This document shows positions 21,655-34,321 of a stretch of DNA of 64,000 nucleotides, in pieces (position 1 is the stretch's first letter; every line of letters begins with the position of its first letter). The stretch comes from Cycas panzhihuaensis (Eukaryota; Cycadophyta), in contig CM041465.1 of NCBI GenBank assembly GCA_023213395.1, positions 46,011,741 through 46,075,740 on the forward strand. Reading direction: 5' to 3'. The translations under genes were made by a program, and so were the position numbers. Under the pieces are notes generated by a model that ran no database searches, had not been told where the DNA came from, and worked only from the letters and a program-made list of their open reading frames with translations.

Positions 21655-23578
21655 GCATTAAGCATATGTATGGCGACCATCTTTCCACTTGAGTAACACT
21701 TGAAGCTAGCGGATAACTTGAAATTTCAAAAGCTGTCGCTTAAGACCCACCCTCAAACAACACCACTAGTCCCGATCTTACAAGAAGATCCAACAACCTG
21801 GGGTGAAGAGAGGTGGAGGACTCGCTATTGAGGTGGAGGACCAAGTTAAATCTAGGACAAGGCGGTAGGGTTGATCCGCATGGATGTACCATGCTTTCCA
21901 CAGGATTCATGACCAATAACACCCTTTTCGAACCTCCTTTCCCTCAAGCAACCTTAATTGTCGCGGCCAAATGCAGTCGGTTGGTCCCCTAGGGAATGCA
22001 CCAAGCTTAAGGTTAATTTAGAGGCAAGGTTTGAACCTTTTCGAGCCTCTCCAATGATTTTAAATTCACTTTTAAACAAGTCTAAGTGAATCTTCTTACT
22101 TGGATTTTTTATGCCTTTTGGCTTACAAAGAATGAGCACAAAAGCAGTTTCAAGTGCTTTTTAATCCAAGTGAGGTGCTATGTATGCTTGAGTACAATGA
22201 TAAAGTACTTTGAGTACTTAAAAGAAAATGATGTAAGGAACCTTTGATGACAGCATAAGAGGGTTCCTTTTAACCTTCAAAATTTGATGAAGTGATGAAG
22301 CCACAAGAAAAGTGTACTCAAGAAATGCTCCAAAGGCCAACATAAACTCCACACAGCAGCTGTTGAGACTTAAAATGTCTCAACAATCCAACAAGAAAAT
22401 TGTGATTTTATTAAGTTTCACAATGAACCTTCCTTTTTGAACTTAAGAAGGCCAAGGTCACCATGCAAGGTGCCAAAAAAATTGAAGTTAGGTGGTAATT
22501 TTCTTCACCTTTACAATGTAAATACTCCTTTTGATTACATTAATTAAGCTAAATGATGCTTCAATAGCAAGAAATTGTGCTAAAAGAGCTTAAAACAGTA
22601 AGTACAAAAGTACTTTTGAGAATCAAGACTGCCAATGTTTGTAAAAAAAAGTTTTAAGTAAGCCCAGCTATAAAGACTTAAAAGTCTTTTAAAATTCCCC
22701 CCCTTGAGAAATTTAAAAAAAAATCCTCTTAGAACCTTTTAAAAAAATGATTCATATGAGCATATTGTTCAAAACTGAGCTAAGAAGAGATTGATTTTTA
22801 ATCTCGAAATGAAAGGCCGATTTGACCTTCTTGGCAAGATAGGCCGATCTTGTTGGCGCATTGTCTACGACTTCAAGATGAGTTGAGTGCCGATCGTATC
22901 GTGAGCGCCAGGCAAATGAGAGAGCGATATTGAATTTGGCCGAGTAATGAATCTTGGCGGTGAGATGAGCGATGTAGACTCAATGATGAGGAATGCCGAA
23001 TGATGTAACTGCTTGGTCGATGAAGATTGGCAATGTGAGCTGGCAGTGGTGCTGATTTGGCACTTTTGAATGTGTGCTGAGGGCTGAGCTGGTATGATTG
23101 GACAGTGCTGACTCAGCAGTATGGAATGCTGAGCTAATGAGTTGCCGACAACCGACTTCAGCGAGGAAGGAATACCGCCGAGTTGGCGCTTGAAGAGCCG
23201 CAATGCCGATATGGATGGCACCGGAATCTTTGGACTGTAGGCCGGGCAAAGTGAGAGTCTTGAGTTGGCGGTAGAGTGGTGCCGACTTCAGTAGCTTGAG
23301 CCGGCAACAAGATTGTGAACTAGTGCCGATTCAAAGACACCGAGATGGCACCGATCGATGAGAGGCTACTGGCGGGGTGAGGACCGTCCAGCTTGATTGA
23401 CAAGCAGCTTAGTTGGACAAAGGCCGACAAGCATTACCTGTGATGATGTGGCACTTTGAGTCCGAGATGGCGATCTTCTGGAGATGGCGATCGAGAGAAA
23501 TGAGTTGGCGCCTTCCAAAACAAATGACAGAGATAAAAACTAACAGTGCTTAAACAAGCTAAGTTCAGAGACCTTAGA
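21655..23578 (-). other. Element G: ~1.9-kb leader, partly GCCGA-rich
   Basis: This is untranslated sequence between PBS and gag. The gag-proximal part (21660-22150) matches the K leader (57560-57960). The PBS-proximal part (about 22800-23530) is instead rich in GCCGA, TGGCG and GAGTTGGC words and has no counterpart in K. No gene is seen; open frames here (such as 23221-22865) have no known motif. Confidence 0.7.
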
Positions 23579-24258
23579 GCTCTGATACCAAATGTGAAAA
23601 ATGGGCATTAGGCCACATTAGTCCCAAGATCATAAGTACAGGCACAATACTACAAATGCATGAAAGCATGAAAGCATAAAGAGCACAAAGAGAAATAGGA
23701 ACAAGAGAAAATGATACCCAATATGTGGAGTTGGAATTGGTCCAACCTCCCAAGAAGAAACAGTTTGATTAGCAAACTGATAGCATAACAATACAACTCC
23801 AACTCTTGTCTTAGACAATGAGGAGAGGTCTCATTATATAGAGTGAAATGAGAGACCTAAGGCCTTGGATGTTTGACAAGTGTCAAACATCCAAGATACA
23901 TGACTTGAATCCTCATGCACTCTTTCTCAAATGAGAGACCTAAGGCCTTGGATGTTTGACAAGTGTCAAACATCCAAGATACATGCCTTGGATCCTCAAA
24001 AAGTGCATGAGGGTCCATTTGACCCTTTAGTGACTACGTTGTGTCACTAGAAAGAATGTGGGTGTGCACTTTATCACTTAAGTGATAAGTCACCCCTAAA
24101 GTAAAAAGTGCATATATTACATGAAAAATAAAAGTACATTAACTTAACATTTAAACATAAGGTTTAACATAAACAATCATAACTTTTGATATAAATGTTG
24201 GAATTGACTTTCATCTAAACCATTGGAATCGTCGTTTAGAGATCTTTGATTTGAATGG

Positions 24259-25359
24259 TCATATGCTATACTTTTGACTATATTTTGGAATGTTACAAGT
24301 CCCTCCCCCTATAAACATGCTTTGCCCACAAAGCATGGGTAAATTTTGGTATGGTTGTATCCATTCTTCGAATTCCCATGTGGCCTCACTATTGTCTGTT
24401 GCTTTCCATTTGATAAGGTATTTTGTGATTTCATGAGAACACAACCTTTTGGTGCGTTTGTGAAGGATACCTTCTGGTTCAATTGATAATCTTCCTTCCT
24501 CATCTAATATTGGAAGTTTCGTTTGGATTGGTACCCTTTCTCCTATCTTCCTCTTAAGGCAAGAAATGTGGAATGTATTGTGTATTCGACAATCTAGGGG
24601 AATCTCTAATCTGTAGGCTACATCTCCAATTTTAGCCAAGATTTTATAGGGTCCAAAAAATTTCGGTTTAACCTTATTTCGCCCTATTTGTTTCAGGCTA
24701 TTTTGCTTGTAGGGTTGTAATCGCAAAAAAACCCAGTCTCCTACCTTGAATATACGCTCCATTCTTTGAAGGTCAGCTTGTTGCTTCATTCGATTGCGAA
24801 CCATGTTCAGGTTGTCTTTTAAGGTTTTCAATATTTGCCTTGACTGTTGGTGATACTCTTCGACTGATCGTACTTTGGATGGCTAGGTCCAATTAAGAAT
24901 GGATGGCGGTTCAAATCCATATAATGCTTGGAATGGGGTCATCCTGGCAGAGGTGTGGTAAGTTGTATTGTACCACCATTCTGCTAAATGAAGCCATTTG
25001 TGCCACTGGTGTGGGCTTTGCATGGTGAAATTACATAGATACCCCTCTATGCATTTATTTACGGCTTTTGTTTGACCGTTCGGTTGTAGATGATATGCGA
25101 AACTCATATTAAGCTTTGTGCTTGCCAATCTAAACTATTCTTGCCAGAAATAACTAGTGAATTTGGGATTGTGATTGCTAATTATCACTTTTGGAAACCC
25201 ATGGAGACGATATATCTCCTTGATGAATAATTCTGCTATTTGAGGAGCTTTTGTTGTCGCTTGAGTTCCCCTAAAATGTGCGTATTTGGTTAATTTATCC
25301 ACAACAACAAAAATGGTATCCTTACCTTCAAATTTTGGTAGCCTCGTGATAAAGTCCAT
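24259..25359 (-). pseudogene. Element F: integrase core, C-terminus and chromodomain
   Basis: On the minus strand, 25359-25135 starts at MDFITRLP (first catalytic Asp) and has FVVVDKLTKYAHF. The second Asp motif reads ISNHNPKF in place of the usual SDR-type block, a possible loss. 25128-24883 has LQPNGQTKAVNKCIEG (the Glu is replaced by Lys at the usual NGQTE position), then WLHLAEWWYNTTYH. 24831-24259 has the GPYKI/LKRKIG C-terminal domain and a chromodomain (KYLIKWKATDNSEATWE). The chromodomain places F among chromoviruses and, in relatives, directs integration to marked chromatin. Confidence 0.85.
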
Positions 25360-27205
25360 AGATATCTCCTCCCATCTTTGTCTTGGAATCGGTAGAGGCT
25401 AAAGAAGACCCAAAATTTTTATATTCTCTCCTCTATTTCTTTGGCAATGATCAGATTCTGTTATAAACTTCTGTATTTCTTCCTTTATTCCTTTCCAGAA
25501 GAAATTTTCTTGAATTTTACGATAAGTTTTATCTACTCCTGTATGGCCTCCCATTGGTGATTCATGGGCCTCCTCTAAGATCTATGTTTTGATTGTTGCT
25601 GCTACAGGCACTAGCATCCTACCTGTTCGCAAGATTAAATTTCCTTGGCGAGAGTACTTGGTATTAATTTCTTCCTTGATTTTTTGCAGAGCTTTTTGAA
25701 AATGAGCGTTCTTGTTGTAACCTTGGACTAATTCATCCGTCCATGTTGGGTTAACTACAGTAATGGATTTTAATGATGCGTTATCCTCTTAATGATCTTC
25801 CACTATGGATCTTGATAGTACGTCTACTATGATGTTCTCTTTTCCTTTCTTGTAAACTATCGAAAAGTCAAATGCTTGTTATCTGCTCACCCACTTTTAT
25901 TGTTCATCTGTTAAAGATTTTTGATTCAAGAAATACTTCAAACTATCATGATTAGTTTTGATGATAAATTTATGTTCTAGCAAATATTGTCGCCACTGTT
26001 CGATGGCGTGCATAATGGCTAACACTTCTTTGTCGTATATTGGTTTGAGGCGCTCACAACTATTGAGCTTACGACTTTCATATGCTAGTGGTCGATCTTC
26101 TTGTAATAAAATCGTTGCCAACCCACAATCGAACTGAAGGCGTCACATTCAATAGTGAAGGGTTCTGAGAATTGTGGTAGTGCAAGGACTAGGGCAGTAG
26201 TCATAGTCGTCTTTAGTTGCTGGAACGTTACTTCCACTAATTGATCCCATTTAAATGCCTCTTTTCTTGTCAAATCTGTTAGAGACATAGGTATATGAGC
26301 ATAATCCTTGATAAATTTGCGTACAAACCTGACGGCTTCTAAGAATCTTGAAAGTCCTGCAACATTCTTGGGGGTATGGGCTAGTTGATAATCGCCTCGA
26401 TCTTCTTTGGGTTAATTTGCACTCCTTCAGAAGATATTGTATGCCCCAAATATTCTAGCTCTGTTTGACCAAATGTATGTTTCTTTTTGTTTACGAATAA
26501 CTGTTGGTTCTGTAATAATTGGAGTATGATCTGTATGTGTTAGAGATGCTCTTGCCAAGAATGGCTATAGATTAGGATATCATCAAAAGAAATTAGAACA
26601 CATTTTTGAATATATGACCTGAGGATTTGGTTCATCATATTTTGAAACATTGCGGGGGCATTCGTCAGTCCAAAAGGCATAACCTAAAATTCGAATAGCC
26701 CTTCATGCATACAAAAAGCCGTTTTATGTGTGTCTTCTTTTTTGATGCGAATCTAATAATATTCAGAGTGCAGATCAATTTTTGAGAAGAACTTTGCTCC
26801 ATGAAGTTCGTCCAAAGGATCATCGATACGGGGAATCGGGTATCTATTCTTGATCATTAATTTATTGAGAGCCCAATCTCCACACATATGATATGATCCA
26901 TCTTTCTTTCGTGCAATTATAATTGGAGATGCAAAAGGACTACTACTAGGCACGAGAAATCATGAACGATGTGGGAGTTTTTTGAAGTATCTTTTCCATA
27001 TGCTGAGATGATACCAATTGTGCTGGAGGGATGTCTGGAGCGTGTAGCTTATACTTACGTCCCTTTTGGTGAAAACACATAAACCATGTCTGATAATTGG
27101 TAACAATGTTTCCTAAGGTTTGAAGCCATTGCACTCCAAGAACTATGTCGACACCGTCGATAGGCAAGGCAAAAGTTGTGGTCGAGTACTCCGCAATACG
27201 TAAGC
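25360..27205 (-). pseudogene. Element F: reverse transcriptase and RNase H
   Basis: On the minus strand, RT starts with SSSPFASPIIIARKKDGSY (26953), then FFSKIDLHSEYY followed by a TAG stop. The polymerase motif SFDDILIYSHS is present at about 26600-26565, so both catalytic Asp residues of the FDD box are kept. RNase H follows with FTIECDAFSS (26288-26085) and YDKEVLAIMHAIEQWRQYL (26121-25897), with a frameshift near 26100. From 25896 to 25360 the integrase zinc-binding region is decayed. Confidence 0.85.
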
Positions 27206-28030
27206 TTACTTGTTGGCAATAACCACCACAAGGCAAGTCCTACTGTTTGTTATTGCCACTTGGAATATATTGAGTGGCTTTATTGTGAGATCTAACTTTT
27301 CTGCAGTATGGTGATTTATGAAATTGTGTGTACTACCACTATCCACCCAAATGGAAACCTCTGCATTTTTTAGTAACCCTAGAAATCTCAATGTTTGTGG
27401 TGTGTGTATCTCCCTAATGATGGCTTGAAGTGATATCTGAACATTGTCCGGGTTTGTATTCAATAGCTCCTCTATCTGGGCTTCGTCTTCTTGGACCAAC
27501 GCTTCCTCTTCTATAATTTCTTTTGCAGTTTTGTCAGGGAGGGGGTCTTCTTCATTATTCATCATGAACATCTTCTTAGGAGGGCATCTATGTTCCCAAT
27601 TATAGTTTCTTCCACAACAAAAACACGTTTCATTCTTGATTTGCTCTGCTCTTGATATTTGTTCATCATTTTTTGCCCCCATAAGAGCACGAGCTTTAGT
27701 TTTAGACTGTCCAATTTGGTATAAACTGTTGGTTGGGAGGTCTCTCAAACTCAGTTCGACGAACGAAACTTTGTCTTCCTTCTCTGAATTCTGCTTCAAT
27801 ATTCTTGGCGTGGCGTATGGCATCGATCAAGAAGCTAACCTCCATGGTCTTTAGTCGATACCTGATATTTCCTCGAAGACTGACTATGTATACTTCTACA
27901 AGTTGAGGTTCATTGATAACTAAGCAATACTTGGAATTGTTCAGTATAAGATTGCACTGTACCGACCTGCTGTAACCTAGTAAGCTTGCGTGAAATAATC
28001 TGTTTTCATTGTATCTTCATATTGTTGGAA
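27206..28030 (-). pseudogene. Element F: gag C-terminus, zinc knuckle and protease
   Basis: The minus-strand ORF 27823-27206 carries a zinc knuckle (CFCCGRNYNWEHRC) and then the aspartic protease active site VDSGSTHNFI. The next frame (27236-26946) holds the protease C-terminus (VDIVLGVQWLQTLG). Upstream, 28030-27824 is gag with stops. The element H insertion, with target TAGAG, lies immediately 5' on this strand. Confidence 0.88.
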
Positions 28031-28035
28031 TAGAG

Positions 28036-30649
28036 TGTAGCAACCTTACAGAATTCTTCTAATAGATTTTATAGAAATAGACAAAATATCCATCAAATGC
28101 ACTTGCAAAATACCCAATCAAGAGAGCAATAATACAAATCCACTCGAATACAAATATAAAATGGTATGAAATGAATATAAAGTAATAGATGCAACGTTAC
28201 CAAAAGATCCAAAGAATTCTCGACGATAAAGAATCCCTCTTCGAGGCGAGGTTCCCTCCACAAAGCTCCTCAAAAGGGCCGAAAATACTGCAGTCCAAGA
28301 CTTCTTCTTCGACGATGAAATAAGGCCGCAAATCCTCCTTAAATAGGCGGCCAACGAATAGCAATAGAAGTCAGCCAGAAAAGATGATATTATTCTTAAT
28401 ACTGCACCAATAGAAGTCGGCCAGGACTTCTCCAAAAACTGGCAGGCCAACTTTAAATGGTCATAACTTTTGATGCAGATGTCAAAATTAACTTTCGTCT
28501 AGATCGTTGGAATCGTCGTTCAGAGAGCTTTGATTTGAATGGTCATATGCTATACTTTTGACCATATTTTGGAATGCTACAATTCCCTTTCCCTTAAAAT
28601 AATACTTCACCTTCGAAGTATTGAGAAATGCTTGTAGCTCGGTCTAATCTTCCAACCACCTCCGGCTAGATCCTGTAGGTCATGAAGATTTTCCTCGATC
28701 TTGTGTCTTCTTTGGGGCTATACTGACAAGCATTTTGAATTTGCCGATGTTTGTTCTTGGAACCAGGTACCTGCGACGCCTTGTTCTGAATTGAAAGGAT
28801 CCTGTGACTTGTGAGGTATCTCAAATGTCTTGTCTTGGTCTTGCCTTGCATTTGCACCTTTTGTTTCCAAATGGGATGGATTTTGGAAAAAGTCATGAAG
28901 GCGTTGGGAACAAAATTGATTGTGAGGGTTAAGGATTGATGATTGCCTATTGTAGGAAAAAGAAAAGGAGGACTTGTGAACTAAGATCAAGCATAGCTTT
29001 GAAGCTATAGAAAGAAAGGATAAAATTTGGAATATGTCTTGGATGGAGATGTAAGTTCGTATAAGTTTTGTTGAACCATAACTCTTTTGGGAGAGAAAGA
29101 TGGATGGGGATTAGTGATAGAGGTTCTTTATGAAAAAAGATTTTAATAGGGTTGTAGAATTGGTATTCAAATAAAAGAAAAGATTTAATGGAAAAAGACA
29201 ATATTGATAATATGGAATTGAAGAGGCATGGAAAAAATTAGACTGGGTTTTGTAAGAGATAATACTAAGAGGTGAAACCTGACAAACAGATTGAAGTTGA
29301 AGGGTGTCTTGTTGAGGATTGTTTATAGGGGTTAAAGGAGTAGGTGAGTAAAGAGACGGACTAGGGTTACAGAGAGGAATTAGAATTTAACCTACGAAAA
29401 ATCTAAGGTTAGGAAAATTAGGAGCATGGCTAACTATAGGTTGAGGAGAGAAGGGCTCTTGTATTGCTATTGAACTAGGGAAAGAGAGAGGACATACAAA
29501 ACTACCGAACAAAATGTGCATGTGCAATGCAGGATCAATGGGTACCTTGCATGAGATTTGTTGAGAAAAATTTGCTTGTTCTTCATTGTCTTTGTACTGC
29601 TCTTGTGTAACTTCACCTTGGATTTCCTCTCTGATATTGAAATGAGACTCTTCTGTTGCTTGTGCATGCTCCAAGTCTTCTACGTCGTCATATTATTTTC
29701 TCTGGGCTAGATCTTGTTCTAGCACTTGCAAAACCTCTAGGATCTCCTCATCAAGAATGTCTTCTTCTTGCCCTTCCTCATCTGCTTGAACCTCACCCTG
29801 CTTATGTTCTTTAAAAACTGTGGTAGCCGCCTCTGAAAATTGGTACCATAGAAAAGGTTCTTTAGCCCAATTAATGAACCACTCATAAGCTCGTCCATTC
29901 AATATCATTTCTAATAATGGTCCATATTCTTCCATTTCTATATCAGACGTAAACTCAAAATATTTTATCCATATTTTCATGCCCTCGTAACCCTCCAAAT
30001 TAAAAAAATCTGTCTCCATTTTTTTCTCAGGCTTTATATGTTCCACGTGTTCTTCTCATGTTCTACTTTGCCCTTTCCCTTCGAAACGAAGCTCTGATAC
30101 CACTTGTAGCAACCTTACAGAATTCTTCTAATAGATTTTATAGAAATAGACAAAATATCCACCAAATGCACTTGCAAAATACCCAATCAAGAGAGCAATA
30201 ATACAAATCCACTCGAATACAAATATAAAATGGTATGAAATGAATATAAAGTAATAGATGCAACGTTACCAAAAGATCCCGCAAATTATTGACGATAAAG
30301 AATCCCTCTTCGAGGCGAGGTTTCCTCCACAAAGCTCCTCAAAAGGGCCGAAAATACTGCAGTCCAAGACTTCTTCTTCGATGATGAAATGAGGCCGCAA
30401 ATCCTCCTTAAATAGGCGGCCAACGAATAGTAATAGAAGTCGGCCAGAAAGATGATATTATTCTTAATACTGCACCAATAGAAGTCGGTCAGGACTTCTC
30501 CAAAAACTGGCAGGCCAACTTTAAATGGTCATAACTTTTGATGCAGATGTCAGAATTAACTTTCGTCTAGACCGTTGGAATCGTCGTTCAGAGAGCTTTG
30601 ATTTGAATGGTCATATACTATACTTTTGACCATATTTTGGAATGCTACA
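28036..30649 (-). mobile_element. Element H: complete non-autonomous LTR element of the B family
   Basis: This 2.6-kb element has LTRs 28036-28581 (546 bp) and 30105-30649 (545 bp), from TGTAGCAACC to GGAATGCTACA, with few differences. TAGAG is duplicated at 28031-28035 and 30650-30654. The PBS complement is at 30091-30102 and the polypurine complement ATTCCCTTTCCC directly follows 28581. It interrupts the gag of F. It has no pol and keeps only the acidic gag-derived ORF. Its LTRs resemble those of F closely enough to suggest use of F-type proteins (inference). Confidence 0.93.
29387..30046 (-). pseudogene. Element H: acidic gag-derived ORF with one stop
   Basis: This is the counterpart of the B ORF. 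It starts MEHIKPEKK and then METDFFNLEGYEG, with the core EEYGPLLEMILNGRAYEWFI. One in-frame TAA near 29690 interrupts it where B has Gln (RKQYDD in B). The frame then continues through SHFNIREEIQGEVTQEQ to PFSPQPIVSHAPN at 29387. It is longer at the C-terminus than the B copy. A single stop in about 220 codons suggests recent activity. Confidence 0.7.
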
Positions 30650-30655
30650 TAGAGA

Positions 30656-31114
30656 CTTCTTAAAAAAAATCTAGTTGTAGTGGATTGTTCCCTCGTAATT
30701 CCTTTGCCACCAATTAAAAAATTGTAAGGCTTTTCAATACAAGTGCAACACTGCCACCACCAATTTTTCCTTATTGGTTAAAGGGGTGGTTTTGAAGTAG
30801 ACCTCCATCTGCATCACCCAACTACGGATATCGCGGGATCTATTTGGGGCAAATTTTTCTTGTTGAAATTTAGTTCTCTTAAGAACGGGCCCAATCTGAT
30901 CTTCTGAATTTTCCCCTTCTTCTTGGCTCTGCTCCTCTTCTTTAGCTCTGCTTTGAAATCCAAAATCTTTTTTTGGAGCCAACAAAATATCACGAATTTC
31001 TTGTATATCTGATTTCAATTCCTTGTACTGATTTTGCATTAGCGTGATACTACTATCCAAATGGTCCACCCGTTTTGACACGTCTTCAATTCCCTGGGAG
31101 GCTTGGAGCACCAT
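30656..31114 (-). pseudogene. Element F: gag N-terminus
   Basis: The minus-strand ORF starts at ATG 31114. It has a coiled-coil-like region (VDHLDSSITLMQNQYKELKS), an acidic linker (KEEEQSQEEGENSED) and the gag entry motif SRDIRSWVMQMEVYFK. It ends at a stop near 30735, just before the element H insertion. It belongs with 27206-28030. Confidence 0.8.
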
Positions 31115-31792
31115 TTTTCCTATTGAGGTTTTTCCTAACCTTAACTCCGTTCTCTTGGGAAAAAAAATTCTTTAATATTTCTTGCGAAAATACACTGAAT
31201 ACCCTCTTCGAACGAAGCTCTAATACCACTTGTAACAATCTTATAGAAGTCTTCCAAGCAAATGTTACAAAAACAGACAAAATGGGCACCAAATGCACTT
31301 GCCAAATATTCAATCAAGAGAGTAATGATACAAAATTACTTGAATACTTGTAGCATACAAATATAAAATGGTATGAAATGAACATAAACTGAATAGATAC
31401 AAGGTTACCAAAAGATCCCGCAAATTACTAATGATAAAGAATCCCTTTTTGAGGTGAGGTCCCCTCCGCAAAGCTCCTCAAAAGGGCTGAAAATGCTATA
31501 GTCCAAGACTTCTCTAATGATGCCAAAATGAGCCCGCAAATCCTCCTTAAATGGGTAGCCAAAAGATAATAATAGAAGGTTGGCTAGAGAAGGAGAAAAA
31601 CCTGCCCAAAACTAATACTGGAAGTCGGCCAGAACTTCTCCAAAAATTGGCAGGCTGAAAATTATAAACAATCATAACGTTTGATATAGATGTCGGAATT
31701 GACTTTCGTCTGGACTGTTGGAATCGTTGTTCAGAGACCTTTCATTTGAGTGGTCATATGCTATACTTTTGACCATTTTTTGGAATGTTATA

Positions 31793-32101
31793 CTTCACAA
31801 GATTTAAGCGAGATTTGTGGGCTTCTTTACACAAATTTTAATTCTCTTGTGAGGCACCCTTTGGTTTTCGTACATTTCCTGGCAACTACAAGTGATAATC
31901 AAATGGTAGTAATTATTCTGCAATCATGATATATATACGATGGCTCCTCTTATTTCCACGGTCACAGTTATGCAAGCCAGGTTTATTAATTCTCTACGTA
32001 GTCTTAAGGATTGGATCGGCTTCATATAGATTTTCATCCTTTAAACCGTCCAAGCCTTTTTATTCTTCCATATTCGCTTTTCACGTGGCTTTGATACCGG
32101 A
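31793..32101 (-). other. Remnant internal sequence beside LTR I
   Basis: This short stretch between the right flank of F and an older LTR contains a primer-site complement GCTTTGATACC at 32088-32098. It is therefore the PBS-proximal end of an older minus-strand gypsy element into which F inserted. No coding motif is seen. Confidence 0.5.
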
Positions 32102-32665
32102 TGTAGAAGGCCCAATAGAAAAACAACAGACAAAAGCAATATTTCTAGCAAATAATAGAATATTTATAGTCATTGACCACTAATAATATTTCTCCAAATA
32201 ATAATGCTAGCAGATTACAACAATACTTTCTAATATTTTCATACATTCACAATAGAATGAATATAAATTACAGTAGTAAACCCTGAAAAAACATGATTCA
32301 ACAGAGATATATATCATTCATACATTAATAACAACATCATATGTAAATAAGGAATGATAATAATAGAATAATAGTGTTTGATACAATTGTTCAGTAGATA
32401 ATGAATCCTCTTTGAGGCGAGAGTGACCCTCCAACAGGCACAAGGCCACTATACCAACATAACGGAAATTCTCCAAGATTATTTTACAAATGAGGAAGGC
32501 TTCTTTATTTATAGCCTTCAAAACTCAACTCATATTTTTTCCTCCAAAAAATCAACTTCAAAATGAAAATAAAATAAATGATTCTTCTTTTAATTCTCCT
32601 AGAAACCAACTTCTTAATATTTTCTTCTCTAAAACCAACTTCATCCTTATTTTTGGAATGCTATA
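32102..32665 (-). mobile_element. LTR I: old gypsy LTR
   Basis: This 564-bp LTR runs from TGTAGAAGGCC to GGAATGCTATA. A primer-site complement lies on its left, as in B, F and H, and it holds a version of the shared LTR module (CTCTTTGAGGCGAGAG, near 32408). It is more diverged than the others. Confidence 0.65.
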
Positions 32666-33296
32666 AATTATGATAGTATTTTGTGGTCTCTTTGCTCCCT
32701 TGGGGGATGGGAGGATGCCAACAATATTTTTATGATTTCAAAATACTCTAAGTTTGTACACGGCAACATGGAAGACTTGTACAAGTGTATGGAAAAGTTG
32801 AAAAGGGGAGAGGCTCACAAGTGCCCTCTTGTATTGTGCCACTATGAAATTATGGATGTTCTGAGATCTGGTATCTCTAAGGAGAAGTACCTCTTTTTCA
32901 CCCAACTATATGGGTAGATAATTGCCATTAGTGGTGGCACAATTGTTGAGGTACTTGATTGAGGTGTGTTTCCACTTGCATATAGTATTAAGGAATAGAA
33001 TTTGGCATGTGTGGAAAACCAGTATTTGGAGGAGTCTCCTTATTTTGGGTTCCACTAGATTTATTCTCCACAAATATGTGCAAGCATCCTTCTAATCCCA
33101 TTTGCTTTCATAATCTATTTTAAGCGGATATATTATCTACATGTGTGAAGATGGCAACTCATCGAAAAGTTGTAGAGAATAGATACCAACTGCGTGTCAT
33201 TTCATAGAGATATTTTGGTGAATGTGGTGCAAAAGTAGTATCTCATGAGAATATGGTGAAAACCATGAGAACACAAGGATGAATGCCATCTTATAT

Positions 33297-33302
33297 GTGT
33301 GC

Positions 33303-33345
<43 letters not shown>

Positions 33346-33350
33346 AGAGC
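33297..33350. repeat. (GT)n(GA)n microsatellite
   Basis: An alternating GT run passes directly into a GA run and then GGGA. Confidence 0.95.
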
Positions 33351-34244
33351 TTGTTTTTAAGTCTTTTCCTTTTTGATAAATGTTTTTTTTTGTATTCCAT
33401 AAACGAATGTAAGTACATTTATAATAAGAAAAAGTGTTTATTAATAGTTTCTAACCCTACCTAGCCTTTTCTAACCAATTTCTAACTAACTTAGTTTTCA
33501 CTAGCTCTAACCAAGCAATCTTACTCTAGGTTTTTTAGCCTAGTTAAGTGTTATATTCGTTATGTACTCTTGTGTTAGTACATTTTTTTCACACCTAAAA
33601 CTACCTAGTTCCAAGTATTTACAACCACAATACACGATATACATTCATGGTGCATAACATACATAGTAAAGTTAATCAATTCCTCCCTTCTTTGGGAGAA
33701 ATTGCCCTTTATCAATTTCTCCCCTTTTTAGGAGAAATTGTTTTTCATCAAATTGGGTTGGAACCCAAACTTGATTCTTAGGTTCATCTTCAAGTTCCCT
33801 TTGGTTTAGCCCAAGGTTTGCCCAACCTAACCCCACCCAAAATCAACTAAAATCTAGGCGAACCAGGTGAACTTGCATATGTATTCATGCATGACACCAC
33901 TTAAATAAGTAAATAAAATGTGTATGTGCATATATATATATCCCCCCCTTCCCCCCCCCCACATACAACCAACCAAAAAAATAAAAAATAAAAATAAAAA
34001 AAAATGGAGGGCAGGGGGAGGAGGAATAGAATAAAGACCCTAAAATAATACTTAAAGCCTAAAAGCACATAAGTAATTTATATGAAAAAATATCTCATTT
34101 GAAGTAAGTAATGAAAAGAGAGAGTGTGCAAATGAGATTGCACTTTGGAAGATTTCAACCTCCAACTTGTTGAAAAACAATGTTGTGCTTGAATCCCTAA
34201 ACCTTGATTTTGGAGGGAGTAATTGGAGTCTTCGAACCCTCAAT

Positions 34245-34248
34245 TCTG

Positions 34249-34299
<51 letters not shown>

Positions 34300-34321
34300 T
34301 AGATAGATAGATAGATAGATA
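34245..34321. repeat. (TA)n(TAGA)n microsatellite
   Basis: About 25 TA units are followed by six to seven GATA units. Another (TA)n run lies at 35529-35552. Confidence 0.95.

Larger units (their letters stand above)
18081..24169 (-). mobile_element. Element G: Ty1/copia element lacking the RT core
   Basis: The LTRs are 576 bp (18081-18656) and 577 bp (23593-24169), TGTGAAAAAT to GGTTTAACA, with about 8 differences by eye. TAAAC is duplicated at 18076-18080 and 24170-24174. The PBS complement is at 23579-23590. On the minus strand the order is leader, gag, protease, integrase, the start of RT, then the RNase H C-terminus. The RT core is deleted (junction near 18862). It is the same family as K, whose LTR runs in the opposite orientation. 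Confidence 0.93.
17648..31792 (-). mobile_element. Element F: full-length Ty3/gypsy chromovirus, with G and H nested inside
   Basis: The LTRs are 17648-18080 plus 24175-24297 (left, split by G) and 31231-31792 (right), running from TGTAACAATCTTA to GGAATGTTACA or its TATA-ended form. The flanks are CTTCA on both sides (17643-17647 and 31793-31797). The PBS complement GCTCTAATACCA is at 31217-31228 and the polypurine complement AGTCCCTCCCCCTA is at 24298-24311. Minus-strand order is gag, zinc knuckle, protease, RT, RNase H, integrase, chromodomain, the standard gypsy order. Without G and H the element is about 5.4 kb. Stops and frameshifts make it nonfunctional. Confidence 0.92.

Noticed and set aside
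22865-23249. Ser/Gln-rich ORFs in the G leader
   Set aside because: Generated by the GCCGA/TGGCG-rich leader. They are not found in K and have no domain.
33279-33464. ORF with alternating Cys-Val and Glu-Arg
   Set aside because: Translation of the GT and GA microsatellite.
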